8,714 nt of DNA from JBLHIK01 sp047614005 (GCA_047614005.1 JBLHIK010000023.1:1-8714), one strand, 5' to 3'. Positions 1 to 6,037 are shown, counted from the first letter of the stretch. The notes: generated from the letters alone by a model not told the origin. A program made the numbers and translations.

Positions 1-1443
1 CTGACAACAAGCATAGTAGTGGACGTGATGTCATATATGAATACCTTGGGTGAATTCACAAAAAATGAAGAAAAAAATGAAGCATATATTTATACGCAAC
101 CAGGTGTTTTCTATCGTGACTTTGAAAAATACGTAGCTGAAAAAGGGTATATGTATCCTGCTTATCCTGCGAGCAAGAGTATTTGTGCTATGGGTGGTAT
201 TGTAGCAAACAATGGCGCAGGAGAAAAAACACTACACTATGGAAAAGCAGAAGATTATGTAGAAGAAGTTGAAATGGTATGTAGTGATGGAGAGGTTTAT
301 TCATTTTCCTCTATTTCCCTACAAGAGCTTGAAGAAAAAAAGCTTCTAGGTGGATTTGAGGGAGATTTGTATAAGAAGATCGATGCACTTATAAATGAAA
401 ATTATGATGACATTATGGATGCACAGCCGAATGTTTCGAAAAATAGTGCAGGATACTATCTCTGGAATATATATGATAAAAAGAAAAAGACGTTCAATCT
501 CGCAAAAATAATAGTCGGTTCTCAAGGTACTTTCGGTATTATAACCAACATAAAAATGCGTCTTGTTCCTATTCGTAAAGAGTCAGTCATGCTCGTTCTT
601 TTTATGAAGAACCTCGATGGATTAGGAGAGATTGTAAATATAGCAAAAAAATACAATCCTGAAAGTATCGAAACATATGACAAAGCGACGCTTATGCTCG
701 CGCTGCGCTTTTGGAGGGGGTTCATAAAGAAAAGGGGATTTCTTGGATTTTTAAAAATGGGTATTTTGTTTTTACCTGAGCTTTTCAAAATGATTCGTGG
801 TGGAATGCCCGAGCTTGTACTATTGGTGGAATTTGTAGGAGACAATAAAAAAGATATTGCCCGGAAAATGGATCTTTGTTTTTATGCCTTTAAAGAATAT
901 CAAAAGAAAGAGAAAACAGGACTCTTTGGTATGAATAAAGTTACAAGCAAAATGGGTGCAGAAAAATACTGGAGTATACGAAGAGATAGCTTTAAACTCC
1001 TTCGTGAGCATTCACAAGGAAAGAGAACAGCACCTTTTATAGATGATATTGTTGTACTACCAGAACATTTACCTACTTTTCTTCCTGAATTGCGAAAAAT
1101 CCTAGCAGAATATCCTATAGAATATACCCTTGCTGGACATGCTGGTTCTGGTAATTTTCATATTATTCCTCTTATGGATTTGAAAAACACCTATACAAAA
1201 GATATGATACTTGAACTGTCTGACAAAGTATATGATCTCGTACTAACGTACAATGGCTCTATTACTGCAGAACATAATGACGGAATCATACGTACTCCGT
1301 ATTTGAAGAAAATGTACGGAGAGAATATATATGGACTATTTGAGCAGGTAAAAAGTATTTTTGATCCTAAAAATATATTTAACCCTGGGAAAAAAGTAGG
1401 TGGAACAAAAGAAGATATCAAAAAGTGGCTTATTAAAAATTAA
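1..1443 (+). CDS. FAD-linked oxidase / FAD-FMN-containing dehydrogenase (GlcD/Dld-like), 5'-truncated by window edge
   Basis: The frame is open from base 1, and its first residues (LTTSIVVDVM) already read like the FAD-binding PCMH fold, so the true start lies upstream; the GTG at 19 is internal. Residues are numbered from base 1. The FAD-binding half contains the PAYPASKSICAMGGIVANN stretch and, near residue 173, GSQGTFGIIT, a typical flavin-contacting loop. The FAD-oxidase C-terminal domain contains GHAGSGNFHIIP (nt 1135-1170), TAEHNDG (nt 1264-1284) and FDPKNIFNPGK near the end. These match the glycolate/D-lactate dehydrogenase superfamily, which oxidises 2-hydroxyacids using FAD. The protein ends shortly after the NPGK motif, so it lacks the C-terminal iron-sulfur domain of YdiJ-type relatives. 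A hydrophobic stretch (nt 739-786) could help it touch the membrane, as in Dld-type enzymes. The substrate and electron acceptor cannot be read from sequence. The stop is one base before tag, so the two are probably co-transcribed. Confidence 0.9.
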   Translation: MTTSIVVDVMSYMNTLGEFTKNEEKNEAYIYTQPGVFYRDFEKYVAEKGYMYPAYPASKSICAMGGIVANNGAGEKTLHYGKAEDYVEEVEMVCSDGEVYSFSSISLQELEEKKLLGGFEGDLYKKIDALINENYDDIMDAQPNVSKNSAGYYLWNIYDKKKKTFNLAKIIVGSQGTFGIITNIKMRLVPIRKESVMLVLFMKNLDGLGEIVNIAKKYNPESIETYDKATLMLALRFWRGFIKKRGFLGFLKMGILFLPELFKMIRGGMPELVLLVEFVGDNKKDIARKMDLCFYAFKEYQKKEKTGLFGMNKVTSKMGAEKYWSIRRDSFKLLREHSQGKRTAPFIDDIVVLPEHLPTFLPELRKILAEYPIEYTLAGHAGSGNFHIIPLMDLKNTYTKDMILELSDKVYDLVLTYNGSITAEHNDGIIRTPYLKKMYGENIYGLFEQVKSIFDPKNIFNPGKKVGGTKEDIKKWLIKN

Positions 1444-1444
1444 T

Positions 1445-2020
1445 ATGAAGAAAGGAGACTGTTCATGGACAGGTAGTGATATACTTATGCAAGAATATCA
1501 TGATACTGAATGGGCTGTTCCTTGTTATGATGACAAAATGCTTTTCGAGTATTTTATACTAGAAACATTTCAAGCAGGCCTTTCTTGGCAAACAATCATT
1601 CACAAAAGAGAGGGATTTAAAAAAGCTTTTTTTGATTTTGATATAAAAAAATGTGCACAACTATCTGATAGAGAGATAGAGAATCTCTGTGATAATGAAA
1701 ATATCATACGTCATAAAGGTAAGATAGAATCTGTGCGAAATAATGCACGCGTTTTTCTAGAGATACAAAAGGAGTTTGATTCTTTCTCTTCACATCTTTG
1801 GTCTTTTGTAAATAATACTCAGGAAAATATGAGTCTTAAAAAAGAAGATGATGCACGCTCTTTTTCAGATAGCTCTCTACTGCTTTCAAAAGATATGAAA
1901 AAGAGAGGTTTTAAATTTGTAGGTCCAACAGTATGTTATGCATATATGCAAGCAGTAGGAATGGTAAATGATCATCTTGTGACGTGTTCTCAGTATGAGA
2001 AGTGTTTGCAAAAGATTTAA
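1445..2020 (+). CDS. tag: DNA-3-methyladenine glycosylase I
   Basis: This base-excision repair enzyme removes 3-methyladenine from alkylated DNA, acting in the cytoplasm. The protein is 191 residues, against 187 in E. coli Tag. The ATG at 1445 was chosen because it places C6 and the W8 region exactly where the E. coli protein begins; an in-frame ATG at 1400 would add 15 unrelated residues overlapping the upstream gene. The family's structural zinc ligands can be seen: C6, H19, H177 (in VNDH) and C181. The base-recognition residues E40 and W48 lie in the LETFQAGLSW segment, equivalent to E38 and W46 of E. coli. The RHKGKI, LWSFVN and KKRGFKFVGPT motifs are intact. The start is one base after the preceding stop (TAA-T-ATG) with no Shine-Dalgarno sequence, which suggests termination-reinitiation. 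A terminator-like hairpin follows at 2031. I see no defect. Confidence 0.95.
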   Translation: MKKGDCSWTGSDILMQEYHDTEWAVPCYDDKMLFEYFILETFQAGLSWQTIIHKREGFKKAFFDFDIKKCAQLSDREIENLCDNENIIRHKGKIESVRNNARVFLEIQKEFDSFSSHLWSFVNNTQENMSLKKEDDARSFSDSSLLLSKDMKKRGFKFVGPTVCYAYMQAVGMVNDHLVTCSQYEKCLQKI

Positions 2021-2030
2021 GGGAAAATAA

Positions 2031-2063
2031 AAACCCCAATTCGACGAATCGAAAGGGGAGTTT
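2031..2063. terminator. Hairpin terminator between convergent genes, stronger for the minus-strand gene
   Basis: The sequence AAACCCC (2031-2037) faces GGGGAGTTT (2055-2063), with one bulged base. An inner ATTC/GAAT stem lies around a short loop. Read on the minus strand, the GGGG arm is followed by a run of T with a single A (bases 2033 down to 2024), a good U-tract for stopping the hypothetical gene at 2081-2533. On the plus strand the arm is followed only by TTTCT, so termination of the tag transcript would be weaker. The location between two convergent stop codons supports a shared terminator. Confidence 0.65.
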
Positions 2064-2080
2064 CTGAGCTCATATAAAAA

Positions 2081-2533
2081 TCATTTTTTTTTATCAATAG
2101 ATTGATAGAGACAAACACAAATATCTTTCAAATATTGATGAAAGGCTTTAGGTATTTGGACTAATTCATACATAGATATGTATTCACATATCCATTTATA
2201 CAAATCGTCACTTGGAGATAAAGTACCTTCTTTTATTCCGTTACTTACGGAAAGTAATATATTTTTGATTTTAAGCTCTAGTTTTGTTACAAAAGCTTCT
2301 AATGTTTTAGGAGTTTTTTCATACAAGAGCATGAGTGAAGTATACTTATTGTTTGCAGTATCAGATTCTTCTAATAATAAAATCATCTGATCTTGTATTT
2401 CTTGTACTTCAGTCTCTGAAGATTTTTCTACAAGCTCCATTAATGCATTTAAATCAAAAATAAGAGATATTGGTCTTTGTTCTTCTCCGAAAAAGTCAAT
2501 AATTTTTTTTCTTAATGCTCCTGTGTCATACAT
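2081..2533 (-). CDS. Hypothetical soluble alpha-helical protein, 150 aa
   Basis: I recognise no family. The product is 150 residues with no signal peptide or membrane segment. It is dominated by amphipathic helix-like stretches rich in Leu, Ile, Glu and Lys, for example around ALMELVEKSSETEVQEIQD and FVTKLELKIKNILLSV. Two cysteines close together near the C-terminus (ICVCLY) show no clear metal-site pattern, and the tail is KKK. It ends in TGA, the only TGA stop in the window. Evidence that it is a real gene: a near-consensus promoter (TTGACA, 17 bases, TATTAT) about 70-100 bases upstream on the same strand, a hairpin with a U-tract just past the stop, and no other candidate in the region. 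The leader is about 60 bases, has no Shine-Dalgarno sequence near the ATG, and contains a dyad (2548-2575). An in-frame stop at 2561-2563 excludes an ATG, GTG or TTG start further upstream. A palindrome inside the promoter suggests repressor control. The function is unknown. Confidence 0.75.
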   Translation of the reverse strand: MYDTGALRKKIIDFFGEEQRPISLIFDLNALMELVEKSSETEVQEIQDQMILLLEESDTANNKYTSLMLLYEKTPKTLEAFVTKLELKIKNILLSVSNGIKEGTLSPSDDLYKWICEYISMYELVQIPKAFHQYLKDICVCLYQSIDKKK

Positions 2534-2547
2534 AATTTTAAGTTTTA

Positions 2548-2575
2548 AAGGAATGAGTATTTACTCGATATCCTT
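2548..2575 (-). other. Imperfect dyad in the 5' leader of the hypothetical gene
   Basis: Plus-strand AAGGA (2548-2552) pairs with TCCTT (2571-2575), and inside it GAGTA (2555-2559) pairs with TACTC (2562-2566). In the minus-strand mRNA this would fold as a two-part hairpin about 15 bases ahead of the start codon. It could be an RNA structure in the leader or a downstream operator. The region is AT-rich and the arms are short, so chance is possible. Confidence 0.35.
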
Positions 2576-2601
2576 GTGAATAAATAGATTAATTTATAAA
2601 T

Positions 2602-2630
2602 ATAATATACTGTATATTTACTTATGTCAA
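2602..2630 (-). promoter_or_regulatory. Near-consensus sigma70-type promoter for the 2081-2533 gene
   Basis: On the minus strand TTGACA (2630 to 2625) is followed by exactly 17 bases and then TATTAT (2607 to 2602). The -35 box matches consensus perfectly and the -10 box matches five of six positions. Transcription would begin near 2595 and give a leader of roughly 60 bases. It is the only promoter in the window with a clear -35 element; the others rely on an extended -10. Confidence 0.7.
2604..2618. promoter_or_regulatory. 15-bp palindrome (possible operator) inside the promoter
   Basis: The sequence AATATACTGTATATT is a perfect dyad with seven-base arms around one central T. It lies across the spacer and the upstream edge of the -10 box of the minus-strand promoter, a classical position for a repressor to block RNA polymerase. 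The regulator is not identifiable. AT-rich dyads of this size can occur by chance, so the call rests mainly on the position. Confidence 0.4.
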
Positions 2631-2683
2631 TCATTTTAAAAAAAATATAATTATTTCCAACAATCGCGTGTAAAAGAGAGTTG

Positions 2684-2692
2684 TGATATACT
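2684..2692 (+). promoter_or_regulatory. Extended -10 promoter of the S41 protease gene, predicted leaderless
   Basis: The sequence TGATATACT is a TGn-extended -10 box with hexamer TATACT at 2687-2692. Exactly six bases follow before the ATG at 2699. Since a -10 hexamer normally spans -12 to -7, the A of the start codon falls at +1, which predicts an mRNA with no leader. No -35 box is seen at the usual spacing, as is common for extended -10 promoters. Confidence 0.65.
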
Positions 2693-2698
2693 TGCTCC

Positions 2699-3925
2699 AT
2701 GCAAACAGAGCAGAGAAAAAATTCTTATAAATATTATATTATAACTTTTCTTGTACTCGCAATTGTTTTTATTTTAGGGATTTTTATTGGAATAGAAAAG
2801 AGGCCTGCAGTAGATAAGATAGCGGGACTAATGAATAAAGAATCTGTCTTTGTTGAAAAAGATGCCGATTTTGATTCTTTTTGGCAAGTATGGAGACTTC
2901 TTGATGAAAAATATCCTAACATAGATGAAGTATCTCTTGAGAAACGTATCTGGGGTGCTACAAAAGGACTCGTAGAGTCTATGGGAGACCCTTATACTGT
3001 TTTCTTCGACCCTGAAGAATCAGAAAAATTTGAAGAATCCCTTGGTGGTGAATTTTCAGGAGTGGGGATGGAGGTTGGTATTAGGGATGAGATACTTACT
3101 GTTATTGCTCCTTTGAAAAATACACCAGCTGACAGGTCGGGAATACTTTCTGGTGACACTATTGTAAAGATAGATGGTGTTGTGGCTTTTGATATGCCTA
3201 TCGATGAAGCCATAAACCTCATTCGTGGTCCACAAGGAAGCGAAGTAATATTAACAATTATCAGAGAAGGAGAAAAAGACTCTCTTGATATATCTATTAC
3301 TCGGGATACTATCGTTATTCCAACCATAAACACAGAGCTTCTTTCTGATGATATCTTTGTCATATCTCTCTATAATTTCAGCTATGATACTGCTGAAGAA
3401 TTTCGAACAGCTCTTGTAGAATACAAACAAACTGGCGCAACTTCTCTTGTTGTAGATGTTCGTGGTAATCCTGGAGGTTTCCTCGAAACTTCCGTTGTTG
3501 TGTCAAGTTTTTTCATAGAGAAAGGAAAAAGTGTGGTAGTTGAATCTCATGGAGATGGCACTAATACAACATATCGATCAAAAGGATTTGATGTATTCTT
3601 GGATGATAAAGATAGTGTGTATGTTCTAGTAAATGGAGGCTCTGCTTCAGCTTCTGAGATACTTGCAGGGGCACTACGTGATCATGATATTGCAACGATA
3701 GTAGGTACTCAAACATTTGGAAAAGGATCTGTTCAGGAGCTTGTAACAGTCAAAGACGGAACTACTTTGAAGGTGACTATTGCAAACTGGCTCACTCCGA
3801 ATGGAGACAGTATTTCTGGTAACGGTATTACACCCGACGTGACACTGACTTCCAAGAGAGATCCACGAGCATTCGAAGATGCTCAGTTGAGTGAATTGAA
3901 AGAATATATAGAAAAACAAAAATAA
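2699..3925 (+). CDS. ctpA: Membrane-anchored S41 family C-terminal processing peptidase
   Basis: This serine protease cleaves near the C-terminus of envelope proteins, using a PDZ domain to hold the substrate tail. The 408-residue protein begins with a short cytoplasmic segment and one membrane helix (about residues 11-31), so the rest should face outside. The PDZ domain runs from about 115 to 200 (GEFSGVGMEV, then ADRSGILSGDTIVKIDG). The S41 core follows, with VVDVRGNPGG at 251-260, then NGGSASASE with the predicted nucleophile S317. The general-base lysine K342 and Q346 sit in GTQTFGKGSVQ. The spacing between S317 and K342 equals that of Prc (S452/K477). All catalytic residues are present, and the length is normal for CtpA/CtpB. 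The ATG at 2699 is fixed by the promoter geometry and by the membrane anchor directly after it. rplI begins one base after the stop, so the two genes form an operon. The native substrate cannot be inferred. Confidence 0.95.
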   Translation: MQTEQRKNSYKYYIITFLVLAIVFILGIFIGIEKRPAVDKIAGLMNKESVFVEKDADFDSFWQVWRLLDEKYPNIDEVSLEKRIWGATKGLVESMGDPYTVFFDPEESEKFEESLGGEFSGVGMEVGIRDEILTVIAPLKNTPADRSGILSGDTIVKIDGVVAFDMPIDEAINLIRGPQGSEVILTIIREGEKDSLDISITRDTIVIPTINTELLSDDIFVISLYNFSYDTAEEFRTALVEYKQTGATSLVVDVRGNPGGFLETSVVVSSFFIEKGKSVVVESHGDGTNTTYRSKGFDVFLDDKDSVYVLVNGGSASASEILAGALRDHDIATIVGTQTFGKGSVQELVTVKDGTTLKVTIANWLTPNGDSISGNGITPDVTLTSKRDPRAFEDAQLSELKEYIEKQK

Positions 3926-3926
3926 T

Positions 3927-4355
3927 ATGAAAGTTCTACTACTACAAGATGTTCGTAAAATAGGAAGAAAAGGGGATATAAAGGAAGTGGCTGATGGTCT
4001 TGCTCGAAACATGCTTTTTCCTCAGAAAAAGGCTCGACCACTCTCTGGAAATGAAGAAAAAGATATAATCCAAAAGAAAGCATTTGAAGAAAAATCGAAT
4101 GAAACAAAGATAGAAAATACACACATGCTCTATACTCTTTTAACAGAAAACCCTCTGGCTATGAAGGTGACTGCAAATGACAAGGGAGGGCTCTTTAAGG
4201 CAATTCATGAAAATGATATTGTAAGTGAACTTTCTTCTGAGTATAAAGACATAGCTCTTCCTTCTATTGCATTAAAAGAAACCGGGCGACATGAAATAAC
4301 TATTGATTTTGAAGGAAAAGAATATCTACTACTAGTAGATATTCAAGGTAAATAA
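3927..4355 (+). CDS. rplI: 50S ribosomal protein L9
   Basis: L9 binds 23S rRNA near the L1 stalk and spans outward on the large subunit, helping maintain reading frame. The 142 residues are close to the usual 149 or so. The N-terminal domain is clear: MKVLLLQDVRKIGRKGDIKE, then GLARNMLFPQKKA, the family signature region. A Lys/Glu-rich connecting helix follows (about 42-66), and then the C-terminal domain with GGLFKAIHENDI and TGRHEITIDF. The start overlaps the TAA-T-ATG junction with the protease gene, and there is no Shine-Dalgarno sequence. The usual neighbours rpsF, ssb and rpsR are absent, so this is not the standard L9 operon. The last codons contain a perfect 25-base palindrome that uses three CTA leucine codons in a row. 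A strong terminator follows. Confidence 0.95.
   Translation: MKVLLLQDVRKIGRKGDIKEVADGLARNMLFPQKKARPLSGNEEKDIIQKKAFEEKSNETKIENTHMLYTLLTENPLAMKVTANDKGGLFKAIHENDIVSELSSEYKDIALPSIALKETGRHEITIDFEGKEYLLLVDIQGK
4320..4344. repeat. Perfect 25-base inverted repeat in the 3' end of rplI
   Basis: GAATATCTACT (4320-4330) and AGTAGATATTC (4334-4344) are exact reverse complements around ACT. The element is in frame, encoding EYLLLVDI, and includes three consecutive CTA codons. It ends nine bases before the rplI stop codon and 14 bases before the terminator stem, so the mRNA would carry two hairpins in tandem. Its role is not known. Candidates are an RNA processing or stability element, or a protein-binding site. 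Confidence 0.7.
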
Positions 4356-4358
4356 AAT

Positions 4359-4394
4359 AAAAAAGAGCGAAGCCACATGGCTTCGCTCTTTTTT
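4359..4394. terminator. Strong bidirectional intrinsic terminator between rplI and rpmA
   Basis: GAGCGAAGCC (4365-4374) and GGCTTCGCTC (4379-4388) form a perfect ten-base stem around the loop ACAT. Six A on the left and six T on the right extend it to 16 pairs and supply a U-tract in both directions. It sits between the convergent stop codons of rplI (4355) and rpmA (4402), so it can terminate both transcripts. Confidence 0.93.
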
Positions 4395-4401
4395 ATCTTA
4401 T

Positions 4402-4680
4402 TTATGCAGTAACTACATTTACTTTTTTCTTTACAACAGTTTTGTTGTTGAAGTTTGTGTGTCTTTTTTGAGAAAACTGCACAACACCATCTTTGAGTGC
4501 AAAGAGTGTGTGGTCTCGTCCCATCCCTACATTATCTCCAGCTAGTATTTTTGTACCACGTTGTCGTACGATAACACTTCCTATTGTTGCAGCTTGTCCG
4601 TCTGCAAGTTTAGTACCGAGATATTTAGGATTTGAGTCGCTTAAGTTTTTTGCCGATCCTCCGGCTTTCCTATGTGCCAT
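4402..4680 (-). CDS. rpmA: 50S ribosomal protein L27
   Basis: L27 is a large-subunit protein whose N-terminal tail reaches the peptidyl transferase centre and helps position tRNA. The product is 92 residues. It begins directly with MAHRKAGGSAKN, so it is the E. coli-type mature start without the cleavable extension found in Firmicutes. The core motifs IGSVIVRQRGTK, AGDNVGMGRDHTLFA and DGVVQF are all present, and the C-terminus carries a Lys-rich tail. Its usual partner rplU (L21) is not beside it, and it appears monocistronic, ending at the shared terminator. The start has no Shine-Dalgarno sequence. A TATAAC box lies only five bases upstream on the minus strand, so a leaderless or nearly leaderless mRNA is likely. 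It diverges from the gene at 4728. Confidence 0.97.
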   Translation of the reverse strand: MAHRKAGGSAKNLSDSNPKYLGTKLADGQAATIGSVIVRQRGTKILAGDNVGMGRDHTLFALKDGVVQFSQKRHTNFNNKTVVKKKVNVVTA

Positions 4681-4684
4681 ATAT

Positions 4685-4693
4685 TGTTATAAT
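4685..4693. promoter_or_regulatory. Symmetric -10 element, likely divergent promoter for rpmA and the 4728 gene
   Basis: On the plus strand TGTTATAAT is a perfect extended -10 box (hexamer 4688-4693), giving a start near 4700 and a leader of about 28 bases before the ATG at 4728. On the minus strand the same bases supply TATAAC (4691 to 4686), five bases ahead of the rpmA ATG. The shared TTATAA core is palindromic. No clear -35 box is seen for either direction. Confidence 0.55.
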
Positions 4694-4727
4694 TACTTTG
4701 TTAGTAAAACAGAAAAAGTATAGCAAA

Positions 4728-5078
4728 ATGAAGAAAAAACACAACCATAAAGTCATAAAGTTTATATATAGCGTTTGTATTATAACTACCGTGTATTTTC
4801 TTGGTTTTTCTATGGGGTTTGTTTTAAATCAAAAGACACAGGTAGAACACATGGAACCTCGTATTGTTTTTCAATATGAAAAAGGTTTTAGAGACGTAAT
4901 CTCTCCTGAAGTTATTCTGAATGCTGGTCGTATGGTTGCTTCGAAGAGTGGTAAAAAGTACTACAGTGAATATTGCGATTCTGTCTCAAATATAAAGAAA
5001 GAGAATATAATATATTTTAATACAGAAGAAGATGCACAGAGTGCAGGGTACGAAAAGACAGCGAGTTGTTTATTTTAA
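4728..5078 (+). CDS. Small membrane-anchored protein with an Ada-like Cys motif (degenerate zinc-binding pattern)
   Basis: The product is 116 residues from the ATG at 4728. The frame stays open upstream, but that part lies antisense to rpmA. A basic start (MKKKHNHKVIK) precedes one membrane helix (about 10-32), with the remainder probably outside the cell. The C-terminal part (about 70-116) has the pattern SGKKYYSEYC, then ENIIYFNTEEDAQSAGY, ending in a Cys two residues from the end (C114). This resembles the Ada metal-binding domain layout, with an aromatic-Cys pair, an I..eN..yF..eeA..aGY stretch and a final Cys. Only C83 and C114 are present where Ada has four Cys ligands, so zinc binding is doubtful. 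I recall similar short anchored proteins being common in Parcubacteria, without known function. A TTG at 4698 is an alternative start, four bases after the -10 box. Confidence 0.75.
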   Translation: MKKKHNHKVIKFIYSVCIITTVYFLGFSMGFVLNQKTQVEHMEPRIVFQYEKGFRDVISPEVILNAGRMVASKSGKKYYSEYCDSVSNIKKENIIYFNTEEDAQSAGYEKTASCLF

Positions 5079-5091
5079 TTATAAATAATAA

Positions 5092-5100
5092 TGATATACT
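5092..5100 (+). promoter_or_regulatory. Extended -10 promoter of the CAP gene, predicted leaderless
   Basis: TGATATACT repeats the extended -10 box of the protease gene base for base, with hexamer 5095-5100. Exactly six bases separate it from the ATG at 5107, so the A of ATG falls at the expected +1. A TTGTTT at 5066-5071 is too far away (23 bases) to act as a normal -35 box. Confidence 0.65.
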
Positions 5101-5106
5101 CTAAGT

Positions 5107-6018
5107 ATGTTTAAATTCATTGGACAAATTATTCTTGTATTATTTATTGTTATAAGTATCTTTCTGGTTAAAGATGATGCACAGAAATACATAAAAAATG
5201 TTTTTCAAGATGTAAAATCAGCTACAGAAAGTGGAGATTTTTCAAATATTAAAGATACTTTTAGTTTTAAAGATACTTCGCAAGAAAAAGAAGTCTCACA
5301 ACCTGGAGCTCTTGTTGTTGAAAATGAATCTATTACTGATTTTGATTCAAAAGGTGAAAAAGTATCACTCTCTGGTATTGTAAAGGCAACAAACAAAGAA
5401 AGAGTCAGTCTTTCTCTAGAGCCATTTTCTATTAATTCAAAGCTCAATAATAGCGCTAGTGTGAAAGTAGATGACATGTTTGCATTACAATATTTTGAAC
5501 ATGTTGCACCAAATGGAACAGATATATCAGATCTTGGTAAGTCTGTAGGTTATAGATATATTATAATAGGTGAGAACTTGGCACTAGGTGATTTTCCTAC
5601 GAGTGAATCTATCGTGCGCGCTTGGATGAATAGCCCAGGGCATAAGGCAAATATACTTCACAAGAGATATACTGATATAGGTGTTTCAGTGAAAAGCGGA
5701 ATGTATAAGGGAGACAAGGTATGGATTGCTGTTCAACATTTTGGTTTACCTGAGAGTTTTTGCCCTCCAATAGATGAAGATTTAAAAGATGAAATAGAGG
5801 GTAGTAGAAAATATCTCGATATACTAACAATAGATATTGAAGCAAAAGAAAATGAGCTCGATAATCATTCTAATAAAAATAGTAAAGAATACAGAGAAGA
5901 AGTGAGGATATATAATGAGATGGTAAATCAGTACAATAGAATAGTAGCCGAAACAAAAGAAAAACTCGAAATATACAATACTCAAGTGAGGGATTTTAAT
6001 ACGTGTGCTCAGGGGTAA
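5107..6018 (+). CDS. Membrane-anchored CAP (SCP/YkwD-like) domain protein with C-terminal helical hairpin
   Basis: The 303-residue product starts with a membrane segment (about 4-21), an uncleaved anchor or signal peptide, and then a polar linker rich in Ser, Lys and Asp (to about 90). The CAP domain covers about 93-213: TNKERVSL, DDMFALQYFEH (H132), GENLALG (E156), WMNSPGHKANIL (H179) and YTDIGVSV. The conserved His and Glu residues of the CAP cavity are present. Bacterial CAP proteins act outside the cell, but their biochemical role is mostly unsettled. Beyond it, residues 222-298 are strongly helical and charged, and look like two antiparallel helices split near DNHSNKNSK. A lone Cys stands at each end (C219 and C300), placed so that a disulfide could close the hairpin. 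The start is supported by the promoter geometry. No terminator is seen before murA, so read-through into the mur genes is possible. Confidence 0.9.
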   Translation: MFKFIGQIILVLFIVISIFLVKDDAQKYIKNVFQDVKSATESGDFSNIKDTFSFKDTSQEKEVSQPGALVVENESITDFDSKGEKVSLSGIVKATNKERVSLSLEPFSINSKLNNSASVKVDDMFALQYFEHVAPNGTDISDLGKSVGYRYIIIGENLALGDFPTSESIVRAWMNSPGHKANILHKRYTDIGVSVKSGMYKGDKVWIAVQHFGLPESFCPPIDEDLKDEIEGSRKYLDILTIDIEAKENELDNHSNKNSKEYREEVRIYNEMVNQYNRIVAETKEKLEIYNTQVRDFNTCAQG

Positions 6019-6037
6019 TATTCACAGTCTACTTTTA

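Noticed and set aside
1400..1444. Upstream in-frame ATG for tag
   Set aside because: It would overlap the oxidase gene by 44 bases and add 15 residues absent from the Tag family; the ATG at 1445 aligns with the family start.
2081..2083. UGA recoding as in Gracilibacteria/Absconditabacteria
   Set aside because: No coding region contains an internal TGA, and glycine and tryptophan use normal codons; this TGA fits as a stop just before a terminator.
2178..2390. 70-aa open frame on the plus strand
   Set aside because: It is antisense to the 2081-2533 gene, which has a promoter and terminator, and its translation resembles no protein family.
4320..4344. dif-like recombination site
   Set aside because: The palindrome is perfect with a central odd base, lacks the asymmetric six-base core of dif sites, and lies within a coding sequence.
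4632..4727. N-terminal extension of the small anchored protein
   Set aside because: These codons run antisense through the start of rpmA and lie largely upstream of the extended -10 box at 4685; the basic segment plus membrane helix begins at 4728.
5256..5280. Short direct repeat TTAAAGATACTT in the CAP gene linker
   Set aside because: Only two copies in a low-complexity linker, encoding similar KDT segments; probably local duplication or chance.
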